A stretch of 64,000 nt of DNA from NCBI RefSeq assembly GCF_039523035.1, contig NZ_BAAAEN010000003.1, forward strand, positions 124,001 to 188,000, given 5' to 3'. Positions within the stretch are counted from its first letter, which is position 1, and the number at the start of each line of letters is the position of its first letter. This document shows positions 1-9,066 of the stretch, piece by piece. Both the position numbers and the translations under genes were made by a program. The notes beneath the pieces are model-generated. The model made no database searches. It was not told where the DNA came from and saw only the letters and a list, made by a program, of their open reading frames with translations. The stretch comes from Pigmentiphaga daeguensis (GTDB lineage Bacteria > Pseudomonadota > Gammaproteobacteria > Burkholderiales > Burkholderiaceae_B).

Positions 1-1259
1 ATCGCCTGCTGGTGGTGGGCGACCGCATGGTGGCCGCGGCGCGCGGCAAGACGGCCTCGGTGATCGGCGACGGCCGCTCCACGATCCAGCAGCTGATCGG
101 CAGCCAGCTCAACTCGGACCCGCGCCGCGGCAACACCGAAGAGCATCCGCTGAACCTGGTCGCGCTGGACTCCGCCGCGCGCATCGAACTCGAACGCCAG
201 GGCTATGACGGCGACTCCGTCCCGCCCGCCGGCAAGGAAGTCCTGATCCAGCGCAACGGCAACGTCGCCTTCGACGTGACCGACGAAGTCCACCCCTCGG
301 TCGCGGCGCACGTGCGGCTGGCGGCGCGCATCGTCGGCCTGGACATCGCCGGCGTGGACCTGGTGGCCGAGGACATCTCGCGGCCGCTCGAGGAACAGGG
401 CGGCGCCATCGTCGAGGTCAACGCCGGCCCCGGCCTGCTGATGCACCTGAAGCCGGCCGAGGGCAAGCCCCGTCCCGTGGGCCGCGCCATCGTCGACCAC
501 CTGTTTCCCAACGGCGCCGAAGGCCGCATCCCCCTGGTGGGCGTGTCCGGCAGCCACGGCATGACCGGCGTGGTGCACCTGGTCGGGCAATTCCTGCGGC
601 TGTCGGGCCGCCGCGTGGCCACGGCGTCCAGCCAGGGCCTGTACTTCGACCACCGCCAGGTCGATCGCGCCCCCGCCGGCTGGAGCGCCGTGCAGCGCGC
701 GCTGATGAACCCCCTGATGGAAGCGGCCGCGATCGAGAACGGCGCGCGCGCCATCCTGACGCAAGGCCTGGCCTACGACCGCTGCCAGGTCGGCGTGGTG
801 ACCAACCTGGACCCCGCGCAGACGCATCCGGACCTGTCCATCGTCGAGCCGCAGCAGATCTTCAACGTGCTGCGCACCCAGGTCGACGTCGTGCTGCCCA
901 CCGGCTGCGCCGTGCTGAACGCCGCCGACGAACTGGTGGCCGACATGGCCCGGCTGTGCGACGGCGAGGTGATGTTCTTCGCGCGCGACGGCAAGCTGCC
1001 CCGCATCGCCGAGCACCTGGCCGCCGGCAAGCGCGCGGTCTTCGTACGCGCCGGCTCCATCGTGCTCGCCCACGGCGCGGACGAAACCCTCCTGGCCCCG
1101 CTTGCCTCCGTGCCCTGCCTGGCCGGACAGCCGGGCCTGCCGATCGAAAGCGTCCTGGCCGCCGTTGCCGCGGGCTGGGCGCTGGACCTGCCGCGGGACT
1201 GCATCCGCGCCGGGATCGAAACCTACGGCATGCCGGCCCCCGCGGCCGCCGCGGCCTGA
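1..1259 (+). CDS. cphA': Cyanophycin synthetase-like protein CphA' (5' end outside window), degenerate Mur-ligase half
   Basis: Only the last 418 codons are present; the frame is open from base 3, so the gene starts upstream. The visible part aligns with the downstream cphA product: the second half of the ATP-grasp domain (acidic motif GVDLVAEDIS then IVEVNAGPGL) is intact, followed by a Mur-ligase-like domain. The Mur P-loop, GTNGKTTT in cphA, reads GSHGMTGV here (bases about 549-572), so the catalytic lysine is lost. The protein stops before the Mur-ligase C-terminal domain. A loop present in cphA (STGGTA before DVTDEVHP) is also missing. Paired cphA/cphA' genes are known in other Betaproteobacteria such as Cupriavidus. 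It is probably co-transcribed with cphA, 29 bp downstream. Inference: it may polymerise aspartate only, or partner CphA. Confidence 0.85.
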   Translation, partial: RLLVVGDRMVAAARGKTASVIGDGRSTIQQLIGSQLNSDPRRGNTEEHPLNLVALDSAARIELERQGYDGDSVPPAGKEVLIQRNGNVAFDVTDEVHPSVAAHVRLAARIVGLDIAGVDLVAEDISRPLEEQGGAIVEVNAGPGLLMHLKPAEGKPRPVGRAIVDHLFPNGAEGRIPLVGVSGSHGMTGVVHLVGQFLRLSGRRVATASSQGLYFDHRQVDRAPAGWSAVQRALMNPLMEAAAIENGARAILTQGLAYDRCQVGVVTNLDPAQTHPDLSIVEPQQIFNVLRTQVDVVLPTGCAVLNAADELVADMARLCDGEVMFFARDGKLPRIAEHLAAGKRAVFVRAGSIVLAHGADETLLAPLASVPCLAGQPGLPIESVLAAVAAGWALDLPRDCIRAGIETYGMPAPAAAAA

Positions 1260-1288
1260 AAGCCTGGGAAACGCACAGGAAGAACATC

Positions 1289-3910
1289 ATGGAAGTCTCA
1301 CGTATCCGCGCGCTGCGCGGCCCCAACCTGTGGAGCCGGCGCACCGCGCTCGAGGCGATCGTCTCGTGCACCGAAGCCGAGCGCGCCATCGCCGGCATCC
1401 CCGGCTTCGAGGCGCGCCTGCGCGCCCGCTTTCCCGCCATCGGCCTGTTGCAGCCGGCGGGACAGGAACGCTCCGTGTCCATGGCACGCGCGCTCGGGCT
1501 CGCCACGCTGGGGCTGCAATCGCAGGCCGGCTGCCCGGTCACCTTCGTGCGCACCGTCCCCACGCTGGACGCGGGCATCTACCAGGTCGTGGTCGAGTAC
1601 ACCGAGGAAGAAGTCGGCAGGCTGGCCCTGAAATTCGCGCTCGAACTGTGCCAGGCCGCCGAACAGGACACGCCCTTCGACCTGGAGGCCGCGCTGGCCA
1701 AGCTGCGCGACCTGGACGAGGACGTCCGCATCGGTCCCAGCACCGGCGCCATCGTGCAGGCGGCGGTCCAGCGCGGCATCCCGTACCGCCGCCTGACCCA
1801 GGGCAGCCTGATCCAGTTCGGCTGGGGCAAGAAGCAGCGGCGCATCCAGGCTGCCGAAATGGACCGCAGCAGCGCCATCGCCGAATCGATCGCCCAGGAC
1901 AAGGAACTGACCAAGACGCTGCTGCATGCCGCCGGCGTCCCGGTGCCCGAGGGCCGCCCCGTCGAGGATGCCGAGGACGCCTGGGCGGCGGCGCAGGAGA
2001 TAGGCGCCCCCGTGGTCGTCAAGCCGCGCGACGGCAACCAGGGCAAGGGCGTCGCGGTCAACATCTCGACGCGCGAGCAGGTCCTGGCGGCCTATGCCGT
2101 GGCCGAAAAGTACGGTTCGGCGGTCCTGGTCGAACGCTACATTCCCGGCCACGATTTCCGCCTGCTGGTGGTGGGCAACAACCTGGTCGCGGCCTCGCGG
2201 CGGGATCCGCCGCAGGTGTTCGGCGACGCGGTGCACACCATCCGCGAACTGGTGGAAGAAGTGAACAAGGATCCTCGCCGCGGCGAGGGCCACGCCACCA
2301 GCCTGACCAAGATCCGCCTGGACGACATCGCCATCGCGACGCTGGCCAAGGCGGGCTACACTCCCGACTCGGTCCCGCCCAAGGGCGCGCTGGTCATCCT
2401 GCGCAACAACGCCAACCTGAGCACGGGCGGCACGGCCACCGACGTCACCGACGAAGTCCACCCCGAGTTCGCCGCCCACGCCATCGCGGCGGCGCGCACG
2501 GTGGGCCTGGACATCTGCGGCGTGGACGTCGTGGCCGGCACCGTGATCAAGCCGCTGGAAAGCCAGGGCGGGGCCATCGTGGAAGTCAATGCCGCTCCCG
2601 GCCTGCGTATGCATCTCGCCCCGTCCTACGGCAAGCCGCGCGCCGTGGGCGAGGCCGTCATCGCCGACATGTTCGCGCCCGAGGACGACGGCCGCATCCC
2701 CCTGGTCGCGGTGGCCGGCACCAACGGCAAGACCACGACCGTGCGCCTGATCGCCCATCTGCAGGGCGTCAACGGCCATCTGGTCGGCATGACCAATTCG
2801 GACGGCGTCTACATCGGCCAGCAGCGCATCGACGTGGGCGACTGCAGCGGGCCGCGCAGCGCCCGCAACGTGCTGCTGCACCCCGACGTCGACGCGGCCG
2901 TGTTCGAGACGGCGCGCGGCGGCATCCTGCGCGAGGGACTGGGCTTCGATCGCTGCGACGTGGCGGTGGTGACCAACATCGGCATGGGCGACCACCTGGG
3001 CCTGAACTTCATCAGCACGGTCGAGGATCTCGCGGTGGTCAAGCGGGTGATCGTCGAGAACGTGGCGCCCACCGGCACCGCCGTGCTCAACGCCACCGAC
3101 CCCAACGTCGCCAACATGGCCGACAGCTGCCCCGGTTCGGTGATCTTCTTCTCCAGCGACCGCCAGCACACGCTGATCACCACCCAGCGCGCCAAGAACC
3201 AGCGCGTGGTCTATCGCGACGGGCAAGCCATCGTCGCGGCGCGCGGCGCCGAGGAACAGCGCATCGCGCTGGCCGACATCCCGCTGACCTACGACGGCGC
3301 GATCGACTTCCAGGTCGAGAACGCCATGGCGGCCATCGCCGCCGCCTGGGCGCTGGGCCTGGACTGGCAGGTCATCCGCCGCGGCCTGGCCAGCTTCGTG
3401 AACGACGCCCAGACCGCGCCCGGCCGTTTCAATCGCTTCGAGTTCCGCGGTGCCACGATCTTCGCCGACTACGGCCACAACCCGGACGCCATCCAGGCGC
3501 TGGTGCGCGCGATCGAGCGCATGCCCGCCAAGCGGCGTTCGGTGGTGATCAGCGGCGCCGGCGACCGCCGCGACGTGGACATCCGGCGACAGACCGAAAT
3601 CCTGGGCACCGCCTTCGACCAGGTCGTGCTGTACGAAGACCAGTGCCAGCGCGGCCGCGAGGATGGCGAAGTGCTGGCCCTGCTGCGCGAGGGCCTGGCG
3701 GGCGCGACCCGCGCGCAGGACGTACGCGAGATCCGCGGGGAGTTCCTGGCCATCGACACGGCCATGGACGAACTCGGGGCGGGCGATCTGTGCCTGATCC
3801 TGGTGGATCAGGTGGAGGAAGCGCTGGCCCACATCGAGCAGCGCATCGCCGCGGATTGCGCGATCAATGCGGCGATGCGGCAGCCAGCAGGCCAATCAAT
3901 CGCGCATTGA
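1289..3910 (+). CDS. cphA: Cyanophycin synthetase CphA
   Basis: This 873-residue enzyme builds cyanophycin, a poly-aspartate backbone with arginine side chains, using ATP. Length and domain order match the CphA family: an N-terminal domain (about 1-160), an ATP-grasp domain (about 160-470) that adds aspartate, and a Mur-ligase-like domain with P-loop GTNGKTTT near residues 477-484 that attaches arginine, then the Mur C-terminal domain with HNPDA. The start ATG at 1289 has AGGAAG upstream; the open frame extends 5' into cphA', but homology begins at MEVSRIRALRG. It follows cphA' by 29 bp. Its last 47 bases overlap the convergent ureohydrolase gene. No cyanophycinase gene lies in the window. 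Arginine as the side chain is inferred from family membership. Confidence 0.95.
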   Translation: MEVSRIRALRGPNLWSRRTALEAIVSCTEAERAIAGIPGFEARLRARFPAIGLLQPAGQERSVSMARALGLATLGLQSQAGCPVTFVRTVPTLDAGIYQVVVEYTEEEVGRLALKFALELCQAAEQDTPFDLEAALAKLRDLDEDVRIGPSTGAIVQAAVQRGIPYRRLTQGSLIQFGWGKKQRRIQAAEMDRSSAIAESIAQDKELTKTLLHAAGVPVPEGRPVEDAEDAWAAAQEIGAPVVVKPRDGNQGKGVAVNISTREQVLAAYAVAEKYGSAVLVERYIPGHDFRLLVVGNNLVAASRRDPPQVFGDAVHTIRELVEEVNKDPRRGEGHATSLTKIRLDDIAIATLAKAGYTPDSVPPKGALVILRNNANLSTGGTATDVTDEVHPEFAAHAIAAARTVGLDICGVDVVAGTVIKPLESQGGAIVEVNAAPGLRMHLAPSYGKPRAVGEAVIADMFAPEDDGRIPLVAVAGTNGKTTTVRLIAHLQGVNGHLVGMTNSDGVYIGQQRIDVGDCSGPRSARNVLLHPDVDAAVFETARGGILREGLGFDRCDVAVVTNIGMGDHLGLNFISTVEDLAVVKRVIVENVAPTGTAVLNATDPNVANMADSCPGSVIFFSSDRQHTLITTQRAKNQRVVYRDGQAIVAARGAEEQRIALADIPLTYDGAIDFQVENAMAAIAAAWALGLDWQVIRRGLASFVNDAQTAPGRFNRFEFRGATIFADYGHNPDAIQALVRAIERMPAKRRSVVISGAGDRRDVDIRRQTEILGTAFDQVVLYEDQCQRGREDGEVLALLREGLAGATRAQDVREIRGEFLAIDTAMDELGAGDLCLILVDQVEEALAHIEQRIAADCAINAAMRQPAGQSIAH

Positions 3911-4739
3911 GCGCGTGCTGCTGGGCCTGCCATTGCGCCAGGAGTTCCGCCGATGGCGCCTCCTGGCCGTCGGCGGCGCTCAGCCACCGCTTCCACCAGG
4001 CGCGGTACTCGTAGTGCGAGACCTCGCCCGTGATGTCGCTGCCGATCACGCGGCCCGACAGCGCCTCGAGCGCCCGGGCCACGTGCTCCTCGCGCAGGAT
4101 GCCCTGGTCCCAGTTGGTGCGCGCCACCTCGGGGTGGAACACGTCCTTGTCGATCGAGACATAGGTCGGCTCGGACGAGGCCGCCAGGACGGGCAGCACC
4201 GCATCCATCAGCGCCTGCGGGCCGTCGAAGCTGCGCACGGCGCCGCCCAGGCCCAGCAGCCGGGCCCAGCCGGCATCCACGTTCATGCACCAGTAGCTGA
4301 GCTTGCCGCCCGCCAGCGGACGCAGATAGTTTTCCCAGCTGTGCGACCAGCCCACGTCGCCCGACGTGATGCCGATCACATGGACGTGCGACACGAAGGG
4401 CAGCGCGGCCACCCTGCGCACCCACGACCCGCAGTGGATGCCGAACAGATAGCGCATGTTGTCCGGATGGTTGTCGAACACCACCACGCGGAACGGCCCT
4501 CGCGCGCGCATGCGCTCGATCAGGGGCCAGCTCAGGTGGTGGAAATCGCCGCTGCCCATCAGCACCGTGCCATGCTGCGCGGGCATCGCGCCGTCCAGCT
4601 CGCGCCGCAGGGCGCGGAACGTGGCCAGCGAGCACCCGAAGCGCACGGACTCCTGCCAGGACTGCAGCGGCAGCACCGTGGCGCCGGCCACGTGGCCGCA
4701 GGCATCGTCGAAATCGAGCACCAGCGGAGCCGCATTCAT
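3864..4739 (-). CDS. Arginase/agmatinase-family ureohydrolase
   Basis: A 291-residue protein with the metal-binding motifs of the ureohydrolase fold. GSGDFHH stands where arginases have GGDH, followed by DNHPDN (D-x-H-x-D), SIDKDVFHP (S-x-D-x-D) and SDITGE. The two-manganese ligand set therefore looks complete, although sequence around it differs from classical arginases. Family members release urea or a related group from guanidino compounds; the substrate here is unknown. Its ATG overlaps the stop of the upstream FemAB-like gene (ATGA), so the two are translationally coupled. The gene runs convergently into the 3' end of cphA. Position beside cyanophycin synthetase suggests arginine, or an arginine-containing product, as substrate. 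That is inference. Confidence 0.8.
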   Translation of the reverse strand: MNAAPLVLDFDDACGHVAGATVLPLQSWQESVRFGCSLATFRALRRELDGAMPAQHGTVLMGSGDFHHLSWPLIERMRARGPFRVVVFDNHPDNMRYLFGIHCGSWVRRVAALPFVSHVHVIGITSGDVGWSHSWENYLRPLAGGKLSYWCMNVDAGWARLLGLGGAVRSFDGPQALMDAVLPVLAASSEPTYVSIDKDVFHPEVARTNWDQGILREEHVARALEALSGRVIGSDITGEVSHYEYRAWWKRWLSAADGQEAPSAELLAQWQAQQHALNARLIGLLAAASPH

Positions 4740-5851
4740 GACTTGTCGCCCTCGCTCCACGTACGGTCGCCCTCGAAACGCCCGGCGAAGCGCTTGAGCA
4801 CGGCCCGCAGCAGGGGATTGCGGATGTAGACGGCGTGCCGGGTGAAGGTGAACGACGCCCCCAGGTAGGATTTCACCTCGGGATCGGTCCAGCCGGCGAT
4901 GTAATGGCGCAAGCCGCGTTCCAGCGCGTATTCGAGGTTGACCATCCAGCTGACGAAATACAGGTTGTTGTCCCGCGCCTCGGGATACCGGAACCCGATG
5001 TACTTGTCGACCAGGTTGCCGTCGCACTCGAAGCAGATGTTGTAGCCGATCATCCGGCCTTCGCGCCGGTACACGAAAATGATCCCGCCGCTGTCGCCAT
5101 CCTGCAGGACCCGCTGGAAGAAGTCTTCCGTCAGCAGGTCGAAATGCATCTCGCTCTGGTCGTAGACGTTGCGGTACAGCGCATAGAACTCGCGCAGCAC
5201 CTCGGGGCGCGTGAACCGGGCATCGCCCGCCATGACCCGCTCGATGTCCAGCCCCGCGCGCGAGCGCAGCTTGCGGCGGATGTTCTTGCGCCGCGAATAG
5301 GACACCCTTTCCAGATAAGCGTCCAGGCTGGTGAAATCCACGGGTACGTAGGCCAGCGCCTGGCCTTCCACCAGCACGAAGCCCTCGGCCTGGCAGGCCT
5401 GGGCCAGCGCCGCCGCGTAGTCGTTTTCCTCAGCGCTCAGCAGCGGCGAGTCCTGCGGCAGGTCCTTGACGATCAGGAACGGCTGCTGGCCGCCGTGCTC
5501 GGCCTTCAGTTGCGCGGCCAGGCGCACGGGATCCGTGCCCGCGGCCAGCAATGCGTATTCCGAGACGGTCGTGCCGACGAACGCGGTGCGCGGCTGCAGC
5601 AGGCCCTTCCAGAAGCGGAAGCCCGGCAGGCGCCGCACGAGGCGCTTGGCACCGTCGTCGGCAGTGGTCAGCAGGTCGAAGCGGGCGCGGAACATCGGGC
5701 CGCCGCTGGCGGTCACCCACGCAGAAAAGCCTTGGGGCGGGCAAGCCAGGAAATGGCCTACCAGCCCCTCGGGTTCCAACCTGTTCAGGTACGGCCGCAG
5801 GAAGTCCGGGGTCGCCCCCGGACCGGCAACCTCAACCGCCGTTCTTTGCAC
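4736..5851 (-). CDS. FemAB/BioF2-like GNAT-fold acyl- or aminoacyltransferase
   Basis: A 371-residue protein. The N-terminal half has no motif I can name. The region around residues 175-340 resembles the Acetyltransf_6/FemAB-like GNAT family: a basic SRRKNIRRKLR segment, then an FYALYRNVYDQSEMHF stretch and a final GWTDPEVKSYLGA motif. Such proteins transfer acyl or aminoacyl groups to amines. The start is GTG at 5851, inside the aminotransferase gene (20-base overlap), and its stop overlaps the ureohydrolase ATG. This is the middle gene of a tightly overlapping operon. The acceptor is unknown; free amino groups of a cyanophycin-related metabolite are a possibility raised by context only. Confidence 0.7.
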   Translation of the reverse strand: MQRTAVEVAGPGATPDFLRPYLNRLEPEGLVGHFLACPPQGFSAWVTASGGPMFRARFDLLTTADDGAKRLVRRLPGFRFWKGLLQPRTAFVGTTVSEYALLAAGTDPVRLAAQLKAEHGGQQPFLIVKDLPQDSPLLSAEENDYAAALAQACQAEGFVLVEGQALAYVPVDFTSLDAYLERVSYSRRKNIRRKLRSRAGLDIERVMAGDARFTRPEVLREFYALYRNVYDQSEMHFDLLTEDFFQRVLQDGDSGGIIFVYRREGRMIGYNICFECDGNLVDKYIGFRYPEARDNNLYFVSWMVNLEYALERGLRHYIAGWTDPEVKSYLGASFTFTRHAVYIRNPLLRAVLKRFAGRFEGDRTWSEGDKS

Positions 5852-7208
5852 GAGTCAGCAACTGGTCGAGCAGCGCCAGTCCCTGGTCGATCTCTTCCGG
5901 CGTGATGTGCAGCGAAGGCGCGAACGTGATGACGTTCTTGTAGTAGCCGCCGACGTCCAGGACCAGGCCCATCTTCTTGCCCTTGTAGTCCAGGTCGCCG
6001 GACAGGCCGATGTCCACCATCCGGTCCAGCAGCGCCTTGTTGGGCGTGAAGCCGTCCTCGGTGCAGATCTCGGCGCGCAGGGCCAGGCCCAGGCCGTCGA
6101 CGTCGCCGATCTCGCGATGGCGCTTCTGCAGGTCCTTCAGGCCCTCCAGGAAGTGCTTGCCGCTGGCCATCACCATGGCCTCGTAGTCGACCTCGGCCAG
6201 CATCTTCATGGTTTCCAGGCCGACGGCGGTGCCGAGCGGGTTGGAAGCGAAGGTGGAGTGGGTCGATCCCGGCGGGAACACCGTGGGGTTGATCAGCTCT
6301 TCGCGCGCCCACAGGCCGGCCAGCGGGTTCAGGCCGTTCGTGAGCGCCTTGCCGAAGACCAGCACGTCGGGCTTGACGCCGAAGTGCTCGATGGCCCAGA
6401 GCTTGCCGGTACGGTAGAAACCCATCTGGATTTCATCGACCACCAGCAGGATGCCGTATTGGTCCAGCACCTTCTTCAGGCCCTTGAAGAAATCGGGCGG
6501 GGGCACGACGTAGCCGCCGGTGCCCTGGATGGCCTCGACGTAGAACGCGGCGTATTCGGCCTGGCCCACCTTCGGGTCCCAGACGCCGTTGTATTCGGTC
6601 TCGAACAGGCGGGCGAAACCGGCCACGCAATGTTCGCTGTATTCCTCGGGCGTCATGCCGCGCGGGCGGCGGAACGGATACGGGAACGGCACGAAGTGGG
6701 CGCGCTCGCCGAAGTGGCCGTAGCGGCGGCGGTAGCGGTAGCTGGAGGTGATGGCCGAGGCGCCCAGGGTACGGCCGTGGTAGCCGCCCTCGAAGGCGAA
6801 CATCAGGCTCTTGCCTTCCGTGGCGTTGCGCACCAGCTTGAGCGAGTCCTCGACGGACTGCGAGCCGCCGACGTTGAAGTGCACGCGGCCCTTGTAGCCG
6901 AACTTGCGCTCGGCGTCCTGCGCGATGACCTTGGCCAGCTCGATCTTGGTCGGATGCAGGTACTGGCTGGCGACCTGGGGCAGCACGTCCAGCTGCTTCT
7001 TGAGCACGTTGTTCAGGCGCTCGTTGCCATAGCCGAAGTTGACGGCCGAATACCACATCTGCAGGTCCAGGTACGGCGTGCCCTGGGCATCGTACATGTA
7101 GCTGCCTTCGCAGCGATCGAAGATCTTCGGCGGATTGACGTAATGGACGGTATCACCGAACGAGCAGTATTGCGCTTCGTCGGCAAGCAGTTGGGATTCG
7201 GAGCTCAT
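5832..7208 (-). CDS. Class III PLP-dependent aminotransferase
   Basis: A 458-residue fold-type I, class III aminotransferase, the group that includes ornithine, acetylornithine, putrescine and GABA aminotransferases. Visible features are GGSQSVEDSLKLVR (phosphate-binding region), FEGGYHGRTLGA, the DEIQMGF motif binding the PLP ring, and the Schiff-base lysine in FGKALTNG. The length is normal. ATG at 7208 has a GAGG-like site upstream. It is the first gene of an overlapping operon with the FemAB-like and ureohydrolase genes, facing cphA. Substrate is not readable from the sequence; ornithine, which an arginase-type partner would supply, is an attractive guess. The enzyme class is certain, the substrate is not. 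Confidence 0.85.
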   Translation of the reverse strand: MSSESQLLADEAQYCSFGDTVHYVNPPKIFDRCEGSYMYDAQGTPYLDLQMWYSAVNFGYGNERLNNVLKKQLDVLPQVASQYLHPTKIELAKVIAQDAERKFGYKGRVHFNVGGSQSVEDSLKLVRNATEGKSLMFAFEGGYHGRTLGASAITSSYRYRRRYGHFGERAHFVPFPYPFRRPRGMTPEEYSEHCVAGFARLFETEYNGVWDPKVGQAEYAAFYVEAIQGTGGYVVPPPDFFKGLKKVLDQYGILLVVDEIQMGFYRTGKLWAIEHFGVKPDVLVFGKALTNGLNPLAGLWAREELINPTVFPPGSTHSTFASNPLGTAVGLETMKMLAEVDYEAMVMASGKHFLEGLKDLQKRHREIGDVDGLGLALRAEICTEDGFTPNKALLDRMVDIGLSGDLDYKGKKMGLVLDVGGYYKNVITFAPSLHITPEEIDQGLALLDQLLTRAKNGG

Positions 7209-7610
7209 TAAGGGAAACCTCGGGGGAGATCAGTTGCGGCCGCGGGCCTTGTGGGCTGGGCGCCCACCGCTTATCGTTCTGGGAAGTACACGGGAAAGTC
7301 CCCGGCGACCTTCCCGACCCTCCGCCGTTGCGCAGTATCGCAGAAAAGCCGTGGACTGCCATCGTCGACACGGCCGGTGGGCTGCGCCTGTTGCAGGAGG
7401 CGCATAGGGTAAACGGCCATGGTGGACATTTCCATTACCATTCAGTAAGACGCTCCTGCCGCGGAATTATAGCTGCCCGGCGCCCGATATATCGCGCCGC
7501 TCGCGCCCGATGCCCAACAGACAGTAAGATCACGCCTGTCGCGATTTCGCCCCTCGTCGCCGGGGCCGCTTACCGCCTCCACGCCCCACAGCTCCTCTGC
7601 GCGCCTGGCC
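7209..7610. other. Divergent intergenic region between the aminotransferase operon and the TolC-like gene
   Basis: A 402-bp gene-free stretch between divergent genes. On the minus strand a perfect TATAAT hexamer lies at 7466-7471 and could be the -10 element of the aminotransferase operon, but I see no good -35 at the right distance and the leader would be about 260 nt. No strong terminator, tRNA or repeat was seen. Short open frames here look like chance. Confidence 0.4.
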
Positions 7611-9065
7611 ATGCCCTTTTCCCGTATTCCGCAGTGCCCTCCTTTTCGCCCCGGCCTCCGATGGGCGCTGGTCCTGGCGGCCGCCGCCCTGGCCGGCTGC
7701 GTGAGCGTTCCGGCCCCGGACCTGCATGCCGACGTCCCCGCGCAATGGAGCAATGCCGCACCGGGCGCGGCCGCACCCGCGCCCGCCGAATGGTGGAAGG
7801 CGTTCGGCGACCCGCAGCTCGACGGCCTGGTGGAGCAGGCGCTGGCCGGCAACCTGACCATCGCCGAGGCCCATGCCCGCCTGCAGGCCGCGCGCAAACT
7901 GCATGACGCAGCCAACGCGCCCTACCTGCCCAACCTGAATTTCCGCACGCGCGACGCGGTCGCGGCCGACGCCAGCAGTTCGTACTTCCAGGCCGGATTC
8001 GACGCCACCTGGGAATTCGGCCTGTTCGGGCGCGGCGAAAGCGCCGAACGGCAGGCCCGCGCCAGCGTGGACGCGGCCGCCGCCACCTTGCAGGGCGCGC
8101 GCGTCAGCGTCGCCGCCGAGGTCGTGCGCGCCTGGCGCGAGCTGCGCAGCGCCCAGGCCCGGCAGCGATTGCTGAAGGAAGCGGTCACTCTGCAGGAACG
8201 CCAGGTAGAACTTGTCTCGCTACGGGAACGTACGCGCCTCGCGTCGCGCGTGGACGTCGAGCGGACCCAGGCCGCGCTGGAACAGGCCCGGGCCTCGCTG
8301 GCCGACCCCGGCATGGCCGTGCGGCAAAGCGCGCTCAAGCTGGCCGTGCTCCTGGGCCGCCACGAGCCCGACCCCGCCTGGACCCGCGAGCCGGCCGTCG
8401 CCACGCCCCCCGCCACGCTGGCCGCGATCGCCAGCACGCCCGCCGACATGCTGCGCACCCGTCCCGACGTCCAGATGGCCCAGGCGCGCGTGCTGGATGC
8501 CGCGGGCGCGCTAGGCATCGCCCGGGCCGACCTCTACCCCCGGCTGGGCATAGGCGGTTCGCTGACGGTGGCCAGCAACTTCGCCAACAACTTCAACCGG
8601 CGCAATACGCCTACCTATACCCAGACGATCTTCTCGCTGGGGCCGCTGATCGACATCCCGCTGTTCGACTGGGGCCAGCGGCAGGCCGCCGCGCACGCCC
8701 GCAGCGACGAACTCGATGCCGCCCTGCTGGCCTACCGGCAGGCCGTGCTGGAAGGATTGTCCGAGGCCGAGTCGGCGCTGATCGAACTCGACCACTACCG
8801 GCAACGCCGCGAAGCCGAGGAACGCGCGCTGCAAGCGATCGGCCGGGCCGCCGACCACGCCGGGCGGCTGACGGCCTCGAAGCTGTCGAGCGAATTCGAC
8901 AACGCCGACCTCGCCTCGCGCCGCATCCAGGCCCAGCTGGCGCTGTCGGCCACCACGCTGGCGCGGGACCTCGCGTTCATCTCGCTGCACAAGGCCGTGG
9001 GCGGCGCCCCGGCCTGGCGCGGCGAGGAACAATCCTCCGCCGCCGCTTCCCCCCACGATCATTGA
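7611..9065 (+). CDS. TolC/NodT-family outer-membrane efflux lipoprotein
   Basis: A 484-residue outer-membrane factor of the RND/ABC exporter type. The N-terminus is a lipoprotein signal (hydrophobic run ending LAGC), so it should be acylated and placed in the outer membrane. The body shows the duplicated helical-hairpin pattern of the family: an early EWWKAFGDPQLDGLV segment, LRTRPDVQMAQARV in the second repeat and PLFDWGQRQA before the last hairpin. It forms the exit duct of a tripartite pump. It is followed after 1 bp by an FtsX-type permease, but no periplasmic adaptor or ATPase gene is adjacent. The cargo cannot be told. Confidence 0.85.
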   Translation: MPFSRIPQCPPFRPGLRWALVLAAAALAGCVSVPAPDLHADVPAQWSNAAPGAAAPAPAEWWKAFGDPQLDGLVEQALAGNLTIAEAHARLQAARKLHDAANAPYLPNLNFRTRDAVAADASSSYFQAGFDATWEFGLFGRGESAERQARASVDAAAATLQGARVSVAAEVVRAWRELRSAQARQRLLKEAVTLQERQVELVSLRERTRLASRVDVERTQAALEQARASLADPGMAVRQSALKLAVLLGRHEPDPAWTREPAVATPPATLAAIASTPADMLRTRPDVQMAQARVLDAAGALGIARADLYPRLGIGGSLTVASNFANNFNRRNTPTYTQTIFSLGPLIDIPLFDWGQRQAAAHARSDELDAALLAYRQAVLEGLSEAESALIELDHYRQRREAEERALQAIGRAADHAGRLTASKLSSEFDNADLASRRIQAQLALSATTLARDLAFISLHKAVGGAPAWRGEEQSSAAASPHDH

Positions 9066-9066
9066 C

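Noticed and set aside
549..572. Possible sequencing error in the P-loop of cphA'
   Set aside because: The frame stays open and several further differences from cphA (missing loop, missing C-domain) are consistent, so it looks like true divergence.
1298..3895. A very long minus-strand open frame opposite cphA
   Set aside because: It mirrors the codon bias of cphA in high-GC DNA, has His/Asp/Val-rich composition typical of antisense shadows, and no recognisable domain.
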